Shown: one piece after another, positions 35,479 to 47,624 of the stretch
How positions within the stretch are numbered: position 1 is the first letter of the stretch
Layout: each line of letters begins with the position of its first letter
Assembly: GCF_007745175.1 (NCBI RefSeq)
Contig: NZ_CP036271.1
Span: forward strand, 3,918,314 to 3,982,313
Length of the DNA: 64,000 bases
DNA from: Caulifigura coniformis
GTDB taxonomy: Bacteria; Planctomycetota; Planctomycetia; Planctomycetales; Planctomycetaceae
Direction: 5' to 3'
Position numbers and translations under genes: made by a program
Notes under the pieces: model-generated
Databases searched by the model: none
The model's input: only the letters and a program-made list of their open reading frames with translations
Told to the model about the DNA's origin: nothing

Positions 35479-36270
35479 GTGGAACAGCGGTATTCCGATT
35501 CCGAACTCGCCAGTCTCGGGCTGAAAGCCGATCGGTTGCCAGGGCACGTGGCAATCATCATGGATGGCAACGGGCGCTGGGCACGCTCCCGTGGACTCCC
35601 ACGCATCGAAGGGCATCGCCGCGGCGTCGCCAGTGTGCGTTCGGTCGTCGAAGAAGCCGCCCGCTGCGGCCTCAGGCAGCTCACCCTCTACTGCCTCTCG
35701 AGCGAAAACTGGAAGCGGCCTCCGCTCGAACTCGAACTCCTCATGGGGCTCCTCAAACGCTTCGTCGTCGCCGAACGCAAGCTCCTGATGGAGCAGGGCA
35801 TTCGCCTCACCTCGATCGGACGCACCGACCGGCTCCACAAGGGAGCACTCGCAGAACTTCAGAAAACTCGCGAGATCACCGCCGGAAACTCAGGGCTGAA
35901 CCTTTGCCTCGCGATCGACTACGGCGCCCGTGACGAAATTGTCACGGCGGTTAAAGACATCGCGACCAAGGTGCGCGCCGGCGAAATGAAGATCGAAGAG
36001 ATCTCAGAAGAGACCATTTCGGCCCACCTCGGCACCGCCGGGTCGCCGGACCCCGATCTCATGATCCGTACGGCCGGAGAAATGCGCGTCAGCAACTTCC
36101 TGCTGTGGCAGTTGAGCTATGCAGAACTGTGGGTCACCGATGTCTTCTGGCCCGACTTCCGCGACGAGCAGTTCCGGGAAGCATTGAAGAGCTTTGCTGC
36201 CAGGGACCGCCGGTTTGGAGGGTTGAAGCCGGAGCTTGCCGCCAGCCAGAGTGAGTCCGCTCAACACTGA
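35479..36270 (+). CDS. uppS: Isoprenyl transferase (undecaprenyl diphosphate synthase)
   Basis: Cis-prenyltransferase that extends farnesyl diphosphate with isopentenyl units to make the C55 lipid carrier. At 263 residues it shows the family motifs: HVAIIMDGNGRWARSRGLP (the Asp and Asn of the active site), GHRRGVASVRSVVEEAARCG, LTLYCLSSENWKRP and the C-terminal DLMIRTAGEMRVSNFLLWQ. The last usually reads RTSGExRLSNFLLWQ. GTG start at 35479. The coding end lies close to the following cdsA gene, which supports a shared transcript for lipid carrier and phospholipid synthesis. Confidence 0.95.
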   Translation: MEQRYSDSELASLGLKADRLPGHVAIIMDGNGRWARSRGLPRIEGHRRGVASVRSVVEEAARCGLRQLTLYCLSSENWKRPPLELELLMGLLKRFVVAERKLLMEQGIRLTSIGRTDRLHKGALAELQKTREITAGNSGLNLCLAIDYGARDEIVTAVKDIATKVRAGEMKIEEISEETISAHLGTAGSPDPDLMIRTAGEMRVSNFLLWQLSYAELWVTDVFWPDFRDEQFREALKSFAARDRRFGGLKPELAASQSESAQH

Positions 36271-36304
36271 GCGCACGTCCCGGAAAACCTCTTCGAGAAG
36301 CACC

Positions 36305-37192
36305 ATGCTCGGCTGGCGACTGGCCATCTCCGCGATCCTGATTCCGGCGCTTGTCGGCATCCTCTGGCTCGACCATCGCGCCGGAGCCACCGCCCCCTGG
36401 TTGTTGGCCTTGTCGCTGCTCCTCGGAGTCCGATCGACCTGGGAGATGACCGATCTCCTGACGACCCGCGCCATGCGGCCGTCGTTTCTTGTCTCCGTCT
36501 TCGGCGTCCTCTCTGTACTGACGGCCGCCTGGGGCAGTCGCTGGCAGGGAGGGGCCCTCAGCAACGATCTCGCGGTCTTGCTGGCGATTGGCATGACGAC
36601 GCTCCTCGCGTTCTATGTCTGTTTCGTCAAAGGGGCGATCCGTTTCCGTGAACCCGGCACGACGATGGAATCCCTTGGTGCAGAACTGTTCACCGTCGCC
36701 TATTGCGGCGTCCTTCTCGCGATCACCGCGCAGATGCGCTGGCTCGACGGCGGACGCTGGGGCTACGCAGCGCTGGGCTCGTTGATCGTGGCCGCGAAAT
36801 GTGGAGATATCGGCGGCTACACGCTGGGACGCCTGTTTGGAAAACGGAAGATGGCTCCCTGGCTCAGCCCGGGCAAAACATGGGCCGGATTCGTCGGCGC
36901 GATCCTCGGCGCCGCGCTCGGCAGCTGGCTCTGGGTGACTTTCGCCATCCCCCGCATGGTTCCCGGGGCAGCCGCTGCGAATGTCGCGAATGTCCTGGCC
37001 TTTGGAGTCACATTGGGCTTCGTAGGCCTTGTCGGCGACCTCTGCGAGTCGCTGATCAAGCGGGATGTCGGCCGGAAAGACGCGGCAGCGCTGTTCCCCG
37101 GTTTCGGGGGGCTGCTTGATCTCCTCGACAGCGTCCTGTTCGCAGGCCCCATTGCGTGGATCTGGTGGTCCGTCGCCCCACTGATCCGCTGA
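36305..37192 (+). CDS. cdsA: Phosphatidate cytidylyltransferase
   Basis: Integral membrane enzyme that makes CDP-diacylglycerol from phosphatidate and CTP. It is 295 residues from the ATG at 36305 (MLGWRLAISAILIPAL). A GTG at 36251, overlapping uppS, would extend it. Seven or eight membrane helices are visible. The C-terminal signature region reads SLIKRDVGRKDAAALFPGFG then GLLDLLDS, where the family usually has HGGxxDRxDS; the two Asp are kept but His and Arg are replaced by Phe and Leu. The order uppS-cdsA is classic. The substitutions may be lineage-specific. Confidence 0.9.
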   Translation: MLGWRLAISAILIPALVGILWLDHRAGATAPWLLALSLLLGVRSTWEMTDLLTTRAMRPSFLVSVFGVLSVLTAAWGSRWQGGALSNDLAVLLAIGMTTLLAFYVCFVKGAIRFREPGTTMESLGAELFTVAYCGVLLAITAQMRWLDGGRWGYAALGSLIVAAKCGDIGGYTLGRLFGKRKMAPWLSPGKTWAGFVGAILGAALGSWLWVTFAIPRMVPGAAAANVANVLAFGVTLGFVGLVGDLCESLIKRDVGRKDAAALFPGFGGLLDLLDSVLFAGPIAWIWWSVAPLIR

Positions 37193-37414
37193 GCGCGCCA
37201 GGCGGTCGGACGCCCGCTCGGAAGCAACGCCATTCCAGCCGTGGCCCGGTCCACAGGACAGGTTTTCCCGCCATCGCGATCGGCTTCAAACTTCTGGTGA
37301 CTCCGTTTGCCCCATCCCGCTAGACTTTCCGGACGGCGCGATCGGGAGTGGTCGGCCGAAAGTACCTCGAATCACTGGGCCCGGGCCCGGGACCGGTCAA
37401 CGGAGTGTCTCGCG

Positions 37415-39343
37415 ATGTCTCGATTCGCAACACGGAGTTTCACGGGTTTGGTCGTCGCCGCCGCCGCCGCGACCGCCTCCGCACAGCAGGCCGCGACCGG
37501 CGTTGATGCGGCGGCCATGCTCAAATACAAGCCCTCGCGGCCGAAGGTTGACTTCGAAATGCCCGCTGCGGCCGACATCGCCAAGTGCCGTGTCGACACC
37601 GAACAGCGCGGCAAGTCGACTGGCTACGTCCTGTACGGCCCGCAGGGGCAGGTGCTCCGCCGCTTTGTCGACGCCGATGCACGCGGCACCATCAACGAGT
37701 TCCGCTATTACGACAGCGGTATGGAGGTCTACCGCGAGGCCGATACCAATGGCGACTCCAAGGCCGACCTCTTCCGCTGGCTCGGCCCCGGCGGAATGCG
37801 CTGGGCCATCGATAGCGATGCCGATCTCAAGATCGACCGCTGGCAGCAGATCTCCGCGGAAGAGGCCACGCTCGAAGCGATCCGCGCCATGGCGGCCGGA
37901 GATGCCGCGACGCTCAAGAGCCTGATGGTCAGCGCCGACGACATTCGCACGCTCGGCATCTCGCCAAAGGTCGGGGAGCGCCTCCTCGCTCAAAGCAAAG
38001 ACATCCCCGGCGCGATGCGCCAGGCGATGACCGGCTCGAAGACCCTCACCGCCGCCACCGAATGGGAGCGTTTCGATTGCTCGATGCGCGTCCCGTCCTG
38101 CCTCGCCGCCAGTTCCGGCAAGTGGGACAAGGACCAGCTCGTCTACGAAAACGTCATGGCCATGGTCCGCACGGGCCAGGAAACCGGCTTCGTGCAGATC
38201 GGTGAAATGGTCAAGGTCGGCGACACCTGGAAGCTGACGCGGATTCCCAGGCCCATTGACGGCGACAATCTGCAGGTCGAAGGCGGCATCCTGATGCAGG
38301 AGTCGCTGGACGGCGCCAGCGGGGGAGCCGCGGAAGGTCTCTCGCCGGAGGCCCAGAAACTGGTCGAGCAACTCAAGGTGCTCGATGACACTCGCCCGGC
38401 CGAGAACGCCTCGAAAGACACCATCGAGAAGTACAACATCGCCCGCGCCGACTTGATCACCCGGCTCGCCAAGGCCTCCACCAGCGAGAGCGAGAAAGTG
38501 CTCTGGTGGAAGCAGCTGGTGGAAGGCGTCGCCGCCAACACCCAGATGGGTGTCTTCCCGAACGGCGTCGAGCGACTGGCCGCCATCGAGAAGGACATCG
38601 AAGCGACCGGACTCACCGATCTCATCCCGTTTACGAAGTTTCGTGTCCTGCTCGTGACCTTCGCTGAGAAGATGAAGGCCGCCACCGACGCCGCAGCCCG
38701 TCAGAAAGTTCAGGAGGCGCACCTCCAGGACCTGTCGGACTTCGTGAAGGAGTACTCGAAATCCGAGGAAGCGCCAGAAGCCATCTGGCAGGTGGCGACC
38801 ACCGTGGAATTCAATGGCAACGCCGCTGCCGCGACCGACTGGTACAAGATCGCGTCGTCCCGGTACGCCTCGTCGCCCGCAGGCATTCGCTCAAAAGGGG
38901 CGCTCAACCGCCTCGACCTCAAGGGCAAGGAACTCGCTCTCAGCGGACCTTCTCTGGATGGCAAGGGAGTGGTGAATGTCGCCTCGATGAAGGGCAAGGT
39001 CGTCGCCGTTGTCTTCTGGGCAACCTGGTTCAAGCCGAGCGTTGACGAGACGCCGCAACTGGTCGAACTCTACAAGCAGTACAATCGACAGGGATTCGAG
39101 ATCGTCGGTCTGAACCTCGACCCCGAGGGAACGCCCGTCTCGAATTTCCTCAGGGACCAGACGGCCGCATGGCCTCAAATCCTCGATCCGGGCGGCATGG
39201 AGAACGGCAAGGCCGCGCGGGAGTTCGGCATCATCGCTCCCGGAACCATGTTCCTGGTCGGCAAGGACGGCAAGGTCATCTCCAACAGTGCGTCCATGGA
39301 AGACCTGAAGAAGCTCCTGCCCGAACTGCTGGCGGGCAAGTGA
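37415..39343 (+). CDS. Secreted thioredoxin-fold (redoxin) protein lacking CxxC
   Basis: A 642-residue exported protein with a signal peptide (about 1-24, ending ATASAQQ). The N-terminal third has two acidic loops resembling calcium-binding repeats, DTNGDSKAD and DSDADLKID. The middle is helical. The C-terminal 150 residues are a TlpA/AhpC-like thioredoxin fold beginning VAVVFWATW. At the place of the CxxC motif it reads FKPS (539-542), so it has no redox-active cysteine pair. It may be a binding or scaffold protein. The ATG is at 37415. The stop overlaps the next gene by GTGA, which implies translational coupling. Confidence 0.82.
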   Translation: MSRFATRSFTGLVVAAAAATASAQQAATGVDAAAMLKYKPSRPKVDFEMPAAADIAKCRVDTEQRGKSTGYVLYGPQGQVLRRFVDADARGTINEFRYYDSGMEVYREADTNGDSKADLFRWLGPGGMRWAIDSDADLKIDRWQQISAEEATLEAIRAMAAGDAATLKSLMVSADDIRTLGISPKVGERLLAQSKDIPGAMRQAMTGSKTLTAATEWERFDCSMRVPSCLAASSGKWDKDQLVYENVMAMVRTGQETGFVQIGEMVKVGDTWKLTRIPRPIDGDNLQVEGGILMQESLDGASGGAAEGLSPEAQKLVEQLKVLDDTRPAENASKDTIEKYNIARADLITRLAKASTSESEKVLWWKQLVEGVAANTQMGVFPNGVERLAAIEKDIEATGLTDLIPFTKFRVLLVTFAEKMKAATDAAARQKVQEAHLQDLSDFVKEYSKSEEAPEAIWQVATTVEFNGNAAAATDWYKIASSRYASSPAGIRSKGALNRLDLKGKELALSGPSLDGKGVVNVASMKGKVVAVVFWATWFKPSVDETPQLVELYKQYNRQGFEIVGLNLDPEGTPVSNFLRDQTAAWPQILDPGGMENGKAAREFGIIAPGTMFLVGKDGKVISNSASMEDLKKLLPELLAGK

Positions 39344-40200
39344 GCGAACAGCTCGAGGCGCTCATCCGGCTCGCGTGCCAGGCCGAAGTGCTGGCACGCA
39401 AGCCGGGAAACGTGCATCCCGAAGCATCGTTCAACGACCTCGACGCCGACGATTTTCTGCGGGCGGCTGACGCCGTGGCGCCGCGTCTCGCCGAGGCCGC
39501 TGAACTCGGCGTCGGCAAAGCGGTCTACGAGTCGGTGCGGGCAACCCGTCAGTCGGTCGCGACAAACGCCAATCTTGGAATCTGCCTTCTCCTCGCCCCC
39601 TGCGCCGCAGCTGTGGGGCAGGGGGACGCGTTGCGGCCTGCTCTGGCGAGGAGGCTCGAGGCATTGAGCGTGGACGACGCCCGTTGGGCCTACCGTGCCA
39701 TTCGCCTGGCCATGCCGGGCGGCCTCGGAACGGCTGAGCAGCAGGACGTCTCGGACGAACCGACGGTGACGCTTCTGGAAGCGATGCGCCTGGCCGCTGA
39801 TCGCGACGATGTCGCCCGCCAGTTTGTGACGGGCTTTGAAGATGTTTTCGAAACCGGCCTCTCCGCCTTGCGGGATTTTCGCGCCGCGGGCATCGAACGG
39901 GCGATCATCGGCGCTCATCTCCGGCTGATGGCGGCAAGGCCCGATACGTTGATCCTTCGCAAATGCGGCCCTGGGATTGCGACGGAAAGCGCCCAGCGGG
40001 CCGCTGCCGTCCTCGAAGCCGGTTGGCCCGATCGAGGTGACGCGGATCTGGCCGGACTCGATCACTGGCTTCGGGCCGATGGTCATCGCCGCAATCCCGG
40101 AACGACTGCGGATCTCATCGCGGCAACGATCTTCGTCGCCCTGTGCGAAGGAGTGCTGGACTCCGCCCGCGTGCGACAGTGGGCCTTCAAGCTCGCCTGA
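39340..40200 (+). CDS. CitG/MdcB-like triphosphoribosyl-dephospho-CoA synthase family protein
   Basis: A 286-residue protein resembling the enzymes that make 2'-(5''-triphosphoribosyl)-3'-dephospho-CoA, the precursor of the citrate lyase or malonate decarboxylase prosthetic group. The N-terminal ACQAEVLARKPGNVHPEASF is a hallmark, and ATNANLGICLLLAP follows as in this family. The GTG start at 39340 overlaps the redoxin stop as GTGA. No citrate lyase or malonate decarboxylase genes are in the window, so the biochemical role may differ; homologues exist in organisms without those enzymes. The family is fairly secure, the function is not. Confidence 0.75.
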   Translation: MSEQLEALIRLACQAEVLARKPGNVHPEASFNDLDADDFLRAADAVAPRLAEAAELGVGKAVYESVRATRQSVATNANLGICLLLAPCAAAVGQGDALRPALARRLEALSVDDARWAYRAIRLAMPGGLGTAEQQDVSDEPTVTLLEAMRLAADRDDVARQFVTGFEDVFETGLSALRDFRAAGIERAIIGAHLRLMAARPDTLILRKCGPGIATESAQRAAAVLEAGWPDRGDADLAGLDHWLRADGHRRNPGTTADLIAATIFVALCEGVLDSARVRQWAFKLA

Positions 40201-40277
40201 GAGTCGGTCCACCTCACGTCGACGGCCACACAAAAGTGTGTCCGCGCGGACCGATCAGTCCTCAGAGCGACGTCTGG

Positions 40278-41690
40278 TCACAGGGTCTTCAGATACTCCA
40301 GCACGGCCCGTTTCTCGTCCTCGTTGAGATCATCGACGAAGAGATGCCCTGCCGCGCTCTTGGAGGGCTTCGAGGTGTCGAAATACCAGCGACGATCGGC
40401 CGAACTCATCTGTTCCGGAATCGCCTCGAGCGTTTCGACGGTCAGCCCCATCCGCTCACGATCCACGGAGTCCGAAGTCCGTCGCCAGATCCGGGGGCGT
40501 TCCTCAGGATGCAGCACATGCCACAGGGTCGGCACCGACCCGTTGTGAAAGTACGGAGCGCTGGCCCACACGCCGTCCAGCGGCGGAGCAACGTAACCGG
40601 CCGGTTTCGTCTCCACATGATCTTCGCCAAACCGGCTCATCCACCCGTCCTTCATCCACTGGCGATGCTCGGCCGACAGGGCCTGAAATCGAACGGGATC
40701 AGTGCCGATTTCGTTCAGCGGAACGACCTTCTCGGGATAAGTCTCCTCGTTCACGTCCCCGTACGTCCCGTGGCACCGGGCGCAGTGATCGTTGAAAGCC
40801 GCCAGTCCCCTCTGGGCAAGCGGCTGATCGACAGGACCGTCGTACCGCGGAGGCTGCACGGTGTGCATCCACTTCAGGATCTGTCGGAAATCCTCCTCCC
40901 AGCCGAGGATTGTCTCCCGGTCGTTCTCAGGGAGCAGCATGAACTGCATCACCGCCCGGTGCGTCTTGGGGGAGAATCCGTCGGCGTAGAGACGCTGTTT
41001 TTTCGCCAGATGCCACCAGGGCGGGGCATCCATGTCGTGGTGCGCCAGCTTGGGAACCGGACGCGACGTGTCGACGCTCATGTCCGGCAGCCGCTTGGCC
41101 CCCAGGATGACCCCGAAGATCACCGAATTGGAGGTCCCGTTCGTCGTGTTGAGAGGGAGCTTCAGGATCGCCATGTCCAGATGCGACGGCCGCTTCAGGC
41201 TCAACAGCTTGGTCCGCCGCACGTCCTCGGTCAGGGTCTGCAACGCGTATCGGTTGTTGCCCAGCCCCGGAGAGGGCGACCCCTCGAGAGTTCCCCCGTG
41301 GCAGGCGAGACAATTCATCACCCACCCTGAGTCGGTCTTCACATAGCCAAGCAGGTCGAATTCACCCGCGGAGGCCCACGGATTCAGGGTCAACCCGTAA
41401 TGCTCCGCGATCATCCGGCGGCGCTCGGCCAAAGGCAGCCCCTCGGCCGCGGCCCGCTCCGCTTCCGGCCAGTTCCAGGGCAGTTGGTCGAACGTCGCCT
41501 GGTCGAAGTCAGCCGGCAGGAACGCACGGGACTTCAGGATGCGCCAACCCGGATGATCTGGCTCCGGCGCGCCGAACGGGCCCGCGGAATCACTGGCCGC
41601 AGCGAACCGGGACGCCAGAACGATTGCCACGATCCACACGAGTGCTCGCGCGATCTTCGTCCGCCAGTCCTTGGAACACGCCGCACACAT
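40278..41690 (-). CDS. Secreted dihaem c-type cytochrome
   Basis: A 470-residue exported protein with two haem c attachment sites, CLACH (127-131) and CARCH (303-307). The N-terminal hydrophobic stretch (about 16-34) is a signal or anchor. The sequence between the sites, with His and Met candidates for axial ligands, and the overall layout suggest a dihaem peroxidase- or oxidoreductase-like cytochrome. ATG at 41690 follows GGAG at six bases; an in-frame TTG at 41696 is less likely. It is convergent with the CitG-like gene and divergent from ettA. Electron donor and acceptor are unknown. Confidence 0.85.
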   Translation of the reverse strand: MCAACSKDWRTKIARALVWIVAIVLASRFAAASDSAGPFGAPEPDHPGWRILKSRAFLPADFDQATFDQLPWNWPEAERAAAEGLPLAERRRMIAEHYGLTLNPWASAGEFDLLGYVKTDSGWVMNCLACHGGTLEGSPSPGLGNNRYALQTLTEDVRRTKLLSLKRPSHLDMAILKLPLNTTNGTSNSVIFGVILGAKRLPDMSVDTSRPVPKLAHHDMDAPPWWHLAKKQRLYADGFSPKTHRAVMQFMLLPENDRETILGWEEDFRQILKWMHTVQPPRYDGPVDQPLAQRGLAAFNDHCARCHGTYGDVNEETYPEKVVPLNEIGTDPVRFQALSAEHRQWMKDGWMSRFGEDHVETKPAGYVAPPLDGVWASAPYFHNGSVPTLWHVLHPEERPRIWRRTSDSVDRERMGLTVETLEAIPEQMSSADRRWYFDTSKPSKSAAGHLFVDDLNEDEKRAVLEYLKTL

Positions 41691-41773
41691 ACTCAACTCC
41701 CGGGAGGTCCGCCGATTTTACGCCTGACCGCGACCACGAGGAGAATCTCACACGCAAATTTGACGGCGATCCC

Positions 41774-41779
41774 TATAAT
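41774..41779 (+). promoter_or_regulatory. Candidate -10 element of ettA
   Basis: A perfect TATAAT 73 bases before the ettA ATG. The nearest TTGACG is only 8 bases upstream, too close for a paired -35, so this is a -10 without a convincing partner. Confidence 0.35.
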
Positions 41780-41852
41780 TCGCGGCTTGCAGAATGAAGG
41801 CTCTCAATCCCGGCGCGCGCTCTGCGCTCCGGCCTTTCCCCGGTTTGATTCC

Positions 41853-43523
<1,671 letters not shown>

Positions 43524-43540
43524 TGATTTTCTGGATTCTC

Positions 43541-43568
43541 GGCGAGCGGGGGGCGTCAGCCCCCTGTG
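43541..43568 (+). repeat. Left REP-like palindrome of the RAYT unit
   Basis: GGCGAGCGGGGGGCGTCAGC then CCCCTGTG: a head GGCGAGC followed by a hairpin GGGGGC-GTCA-GCCCCC. The reverse complement recurs at 44146-44175 with two extra C. The TGA stop of the RAYT gene lies within it. Confidence 0.85.
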
Positions 43569-44113
43569 TCAACAGCGAGTGGCCCAACCCACGATGCCAG
43601 CGGCCTCGCCTGATCGCGAACATACCTGACGCCACCAACAACAGCTTCTGCTGATGGCAACTTTCTCTTCGACCCTGACTCGGTCCACCACGTTCCAGAC
43701 AAGGGGCGTCCAAACGACTTGTTCAATGATCGCGACGCGTAGCTCTTGAAGTCCCGCAAGATGTTTTCTGGATCGGGATCGCCCACGACGCGCAGGGCAA
43801 CGTGGACATGGTTGCTCATGACGGCAATCGCGAGGATCACCCAACCCCGATAATCGGCCGTCTGTAGCAACTGGTCGAGTGTGACTCGGGCTTGGTCGCC
43901 GGTAAGCCAGTTTGGCTTCCCCTTCAAGAATGCGGCGCTGGCACGTTCCAGGCCGGGCATCGCACGGTCGAACTCTTCACCAATTCGATTGCGACGAATT
44001 CGACGGTCGTCATCGCGTTTGACCTGCCCGACAAAGCCGCGTTCGTCACCCGGAAGCCAAGTTCCATACGTCGTCCAGGTCAGAAGCCAGACGCGAACTG
44101 AAGGATCATCCAT
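43556..44113 (-). CDS. REP-associated tyrosine transposase (Y1_Tnp, RAYT-like)
   Basis: A 185-residue single-strand DNA transposase of the IS200/RAYT superfamily. The HUH metal site is in MSNHVHVAL (His102 and His104). The catalytic Tyr is likely Tyr125 in DFKSYASRSLNK. TWTTYGTWLPGD near the N-terminus is characteristic of this RAYT branch. RAYTs are generally domesticated, processing REP palindromes rather than moving as independent insertion sequences. The ATG is at 44113. The stop codon lies inside the left REP. All expected active-site residues are present, so it looks intact. Confidence 0.88.
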   Translation of the reverse strand: MDDPSVRVWLLTWTTYGTWLPGDERGFVGQVKRDDDRRIRRNRIGEEFDRAMPGLERASAAFLKGKPNWLTGDQARVTLDQLLQTADYRGWVILAIAVMSNHVHVALRVVGDPDPENILRDFKSYASRSLNKSFGRPLSGTWWTESGSKRKLPSAEAVVGGVRYVRDQARPLASWVGPLAVDTGG

Positions 44114-44145
44114 AACGCTGCCCGTTCGTTTGTGGTAGCCGCATT

Positions 44146-44175
44146 CACAGGGGGCTGACGCCCCCCCCGCTCGCC
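44146..44175 (-). repeat. Right REP-like palindrome of the RAYT unit
   Basis: Inverted copy of the left palindrome: read on the minus strand it begins GGCGAGCGG and continues through the same GTCA loop. It differs only by a C-run of eight rather than six. It lies 32 bases upstream of the RAYT start codon. Confidence 0.85.
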
Positions 44176-44197
44176 GGTTCGAGTTGGTGCAGGACTG

Positions 44198-44560
44198 CTA
44201 CAGCTGCCCCATCACCGCCGCGCCGCGATCCCGGTAATTCGGCAATCGGTCGCTCAGGTGCAGCACGCGAAGAATGTCGGCGTTGTCGTGGCTGAGACCG
44301 CACAGCCGGAATGTCCCCCCCTCCAGGTGCAGCCGCTTGTGCAGCGCCACGACCTGGCCGACGAGGAAGCTGAACAGCATCACGTTGCCGTCAAAATCCA
44401 TCACGACGCGCTTGATGCCCGTGTTCGAAACTTCGCGAGCCACGCTTTCCGCCAACGGCGGCTCTCCCGGTGCTCGCGGGGACGGGGCGGTGACATGAAA
44501 GAACAGCCATTCAGGGCTCGACTCGACATGCATCTGCCAGCCGTTGTTCAGATCGATCAT
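44198..44560 (-). CDS. STAS-domain protein (anti-anti-sigma-like)
   Basis: A 120-residue protein with a STAS-like pattern: alternating strands, then VMDFDGNVMLFSFLVGQVVA followed by LHKRL, and later RLCGLSHDNADILRVLHLSD, typical of SpoIIAA-like proteins. The usual phosphorylated Ser is in the DSxG loop; here the loop reads MLFSFLVGQ, so the exact site is unclear. It may bind an anti-sigma factor or act in a signalling complex. ATG at 44560. It sits 13 bases downstream of gatB in the same direction, so the two are probably transcribed together. Confidence 0.75.
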   Translation of the reverse strand: MIDLNNGWQMHVESSPEWLFFHVTAPSPRAPGEPPLAESVAREVSNTGIKRVVMDFDGNVMLFSFLVGQVVALHKRLHLEGGTFRLCGLSHDNADILRVLHLSDRLPNYRDRGAAVMGQL

Positions 44561-44573
44561 TGTGCGGGCGCAA

Positions 44574-46091
<1,518 letters not shown>

Positions 46092-46200
46092 GACCGTAGG
46101 GCCGGCTGGACCGACCCCCCTTTCAGATGGCTGAAAACGACGGGGAACCCGCAGTGTGAGTCGTCTCGATAAGGTCGTCAAACGGATCGATGAAATGCAA

Positions 46201-46232
46201 GAACCCCGGCCGCTCGAACGAGGCCGGGGTTC
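46201..46232 (-). terminator. Hairpin downstream of nuoF
   Basis: An 11-bp stem GAACCCCGGCC/GGCCGGGGTTC with a 10-base loop, 20 bases past the nuoF stop. On the minus strand it is followed by TTGCATTTC, a weak T tract. It probably separates nuoF from gatB. Confidence 0.6.
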
Positions 46233-46252
46233 CGAATCCGCTGACAGTCATC

Positions 46253-47578
46253 TCAGTGAGCGTAATGCACCGGGTCCACGCTCTTGCGGCCCGACTTGAT
46301 GTACTCCTCGAATTCCGGCCGGAACTTCGTCAGAGCGTTCTTCACCGGCCACGCCGCTCCATCCGACAGGCCGCAAATCGTCGTCCCCGGAATGATGCCC
46401 ATCGAACTGGCGACTTCCATCAGGAGGTCGAGGTCTTCGAGGCGGCCATGCCCCGCGCGGATTCGCTCGAGGATCTTCGTCATCCATGCCGTTCCTTCAC
46501 GACACGGCGTGCACTGGCCGCACGATTCGTGCGAGAAGAACCGGCAGCAGTTGTACAGCACGTCGACCATCGAGGTCTGGTCGTCCACGACCACGACGGC
46601 CGCGGTTCCCAGACCCAGGCATCCGCGCTTGCCCGGACCGGCGAAGTCCAGCGGCGTGTCGAGCTCATCAGCCGAGAAGAATCCCATGCTGATGCCGCCC
46701 GGCACCACGGCTTTCGCCTTGCGCCCTTTCCAGACGCCGCCGGCGTGCACGTCGATCAGCTCGCGGGCCGTCACGCCCATCGGCAGCTCGAAGCACCCTG
46801 GGTTATTCACGTGGCCGGCGACCGTGTACAGCTTCGGGCCATAGCTGCCCGCGTCGCGCGGATTACCCGACTCCGGAGGAATGCCGATCGACTTGAACCA
46901 CTCGATGCCCCGGTTGACGATATGCGTCACGCAGCACAGTGTCTCGACGTTGTTGACGATCGTCGGCTTGCGGAACAGCCCTTCGATGGCCGGGAAGGGG
47001 GGCTTGATGCGCGGCCAGGCACGCTTCCCCTCCAGGCTCTCGATCAGTCCCGTCTCTTCGCCGCAGATGTAAGCCCCGGCTCCGCGATGCAGCACGATGT
47101 CGAGCTGGAATCCCTGGCCGAGAACGTTGTCGCCCAGGATGCCCGCCGCGTAGCACTCCTGGATCGCCTTCTCGAGGACCCGGTAACTCTTGCCGTATTC
47201 GTAACGGAGGTACAGGTACGCCCGGTTCGACTTGATCGCATAGCAGGCGATCGCGATCCCTTCGATCAGCTGATGCGGGTCGTATTCCATCAGGATCCGG
47301 TTGTTGAACGTCCCCGGCTCCGATTCGTCCGCGTTGATGCACAGGTACACCGGGCCCGGATGGTCCTTCGGCAGGAACGTCCACTTGAGGCCCGTCGGAA
47401 ATCCCGCGCCGCCGCGTCCGCGGAGGCCCGAGTTCTTCACCAGGTCGGTGACTTCCGCCGGGCTCATGCCCAATGCCTTCTTCAGCGTTTCGTAACCGCC
47501 GTCGGCGCGATAGCCCTCCAGTGCGGCCGAGTTCGGCTTGTTGACGCGGGCGAGAAGGACGGGTTCAAAGGCAGGCAT
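46253..47578 (-). CDS. nuoF: NADH-quinone oxidoreductase subunit F
   Basis: NADH-binding subunit of complex I, holding FMN and cluster N3. At 441 residues it has the normal length. The FMN/NADH site shows GLRGRGGAGFPTG (about 51-63) and AYICGEETGLIESLEGKR. The cluster-binding ESCGQCTPCREG lies near 345-356, with the final Cys in TICGLSDGAAWP. ATG at 47578. It follows nuoE by 46 bases, so the two form a nuoE-nuoF pair. The distance to nuoI, on the opposite strand, shows that complex I genes are dispersed here. Confidence 0.95.
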   Translation of the reverse strand: MPAFEPVLLARVNKPNSAALEGYRADGGYETLKKALGMSPAEVTDLVKNSGLRGRGGAGFPTGLKWTFLPKDHPGPVYLCINADESEPGTFNNRILMEYDPHQLIEGIAIACYAIKSNRAYLYLRYEYGKSYRVLEKAIQECYAAGILGDNVLGQGFQLDIVLHRGAGAYICGEETGLIESLEGKRAWPRIKPPFPAIEGLFRKPTIVNNVETLCCVTHIVNRGIEWFKSIGIPPESGNPRDAGSYGPKLYTVAGHVNNPGCFELPMGVTARELIDVHAGGVWKGRKAKAVVPGGISMGFFSADELDTPLDFAGPGKRGCLGLGTAAVVVVDDQTSMVDVLYNCCRFFSHESCGQCTPCREGTAWMTKILERIRAGHGRLEDLDLLMEVASSMGIIPGTTICGLSDGAAWPVKNALTKFRPEFEEYIKSGRKSVDPVHYAH

Positions 47579-47624
47579 GTCAGTTCTTCAGAAACGTTGG
47601 CCACGGTAACCGGGAGCGACGAAG

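Larger units (their letters stand above)
43541..44175. mobile_element. REP-flanked RAYT transposase unit
   Basis: A tyrosine (HUH-type) transposase gene flanked by inverted, nearly identical palindromes of 28 and 30 bases. This is the classic arrangement of REP-associated tyrosine transposases. It sits between ettA and the STAS gene. Confidence 0.8.

Noticed and set aside
41760-41779. TTGACG and TATAAT upstream of ettA as a paired promoter
   Set aside because: The spacer is only 8 bases, too short for sigma-70; only the -10 was kept, at low confidence.
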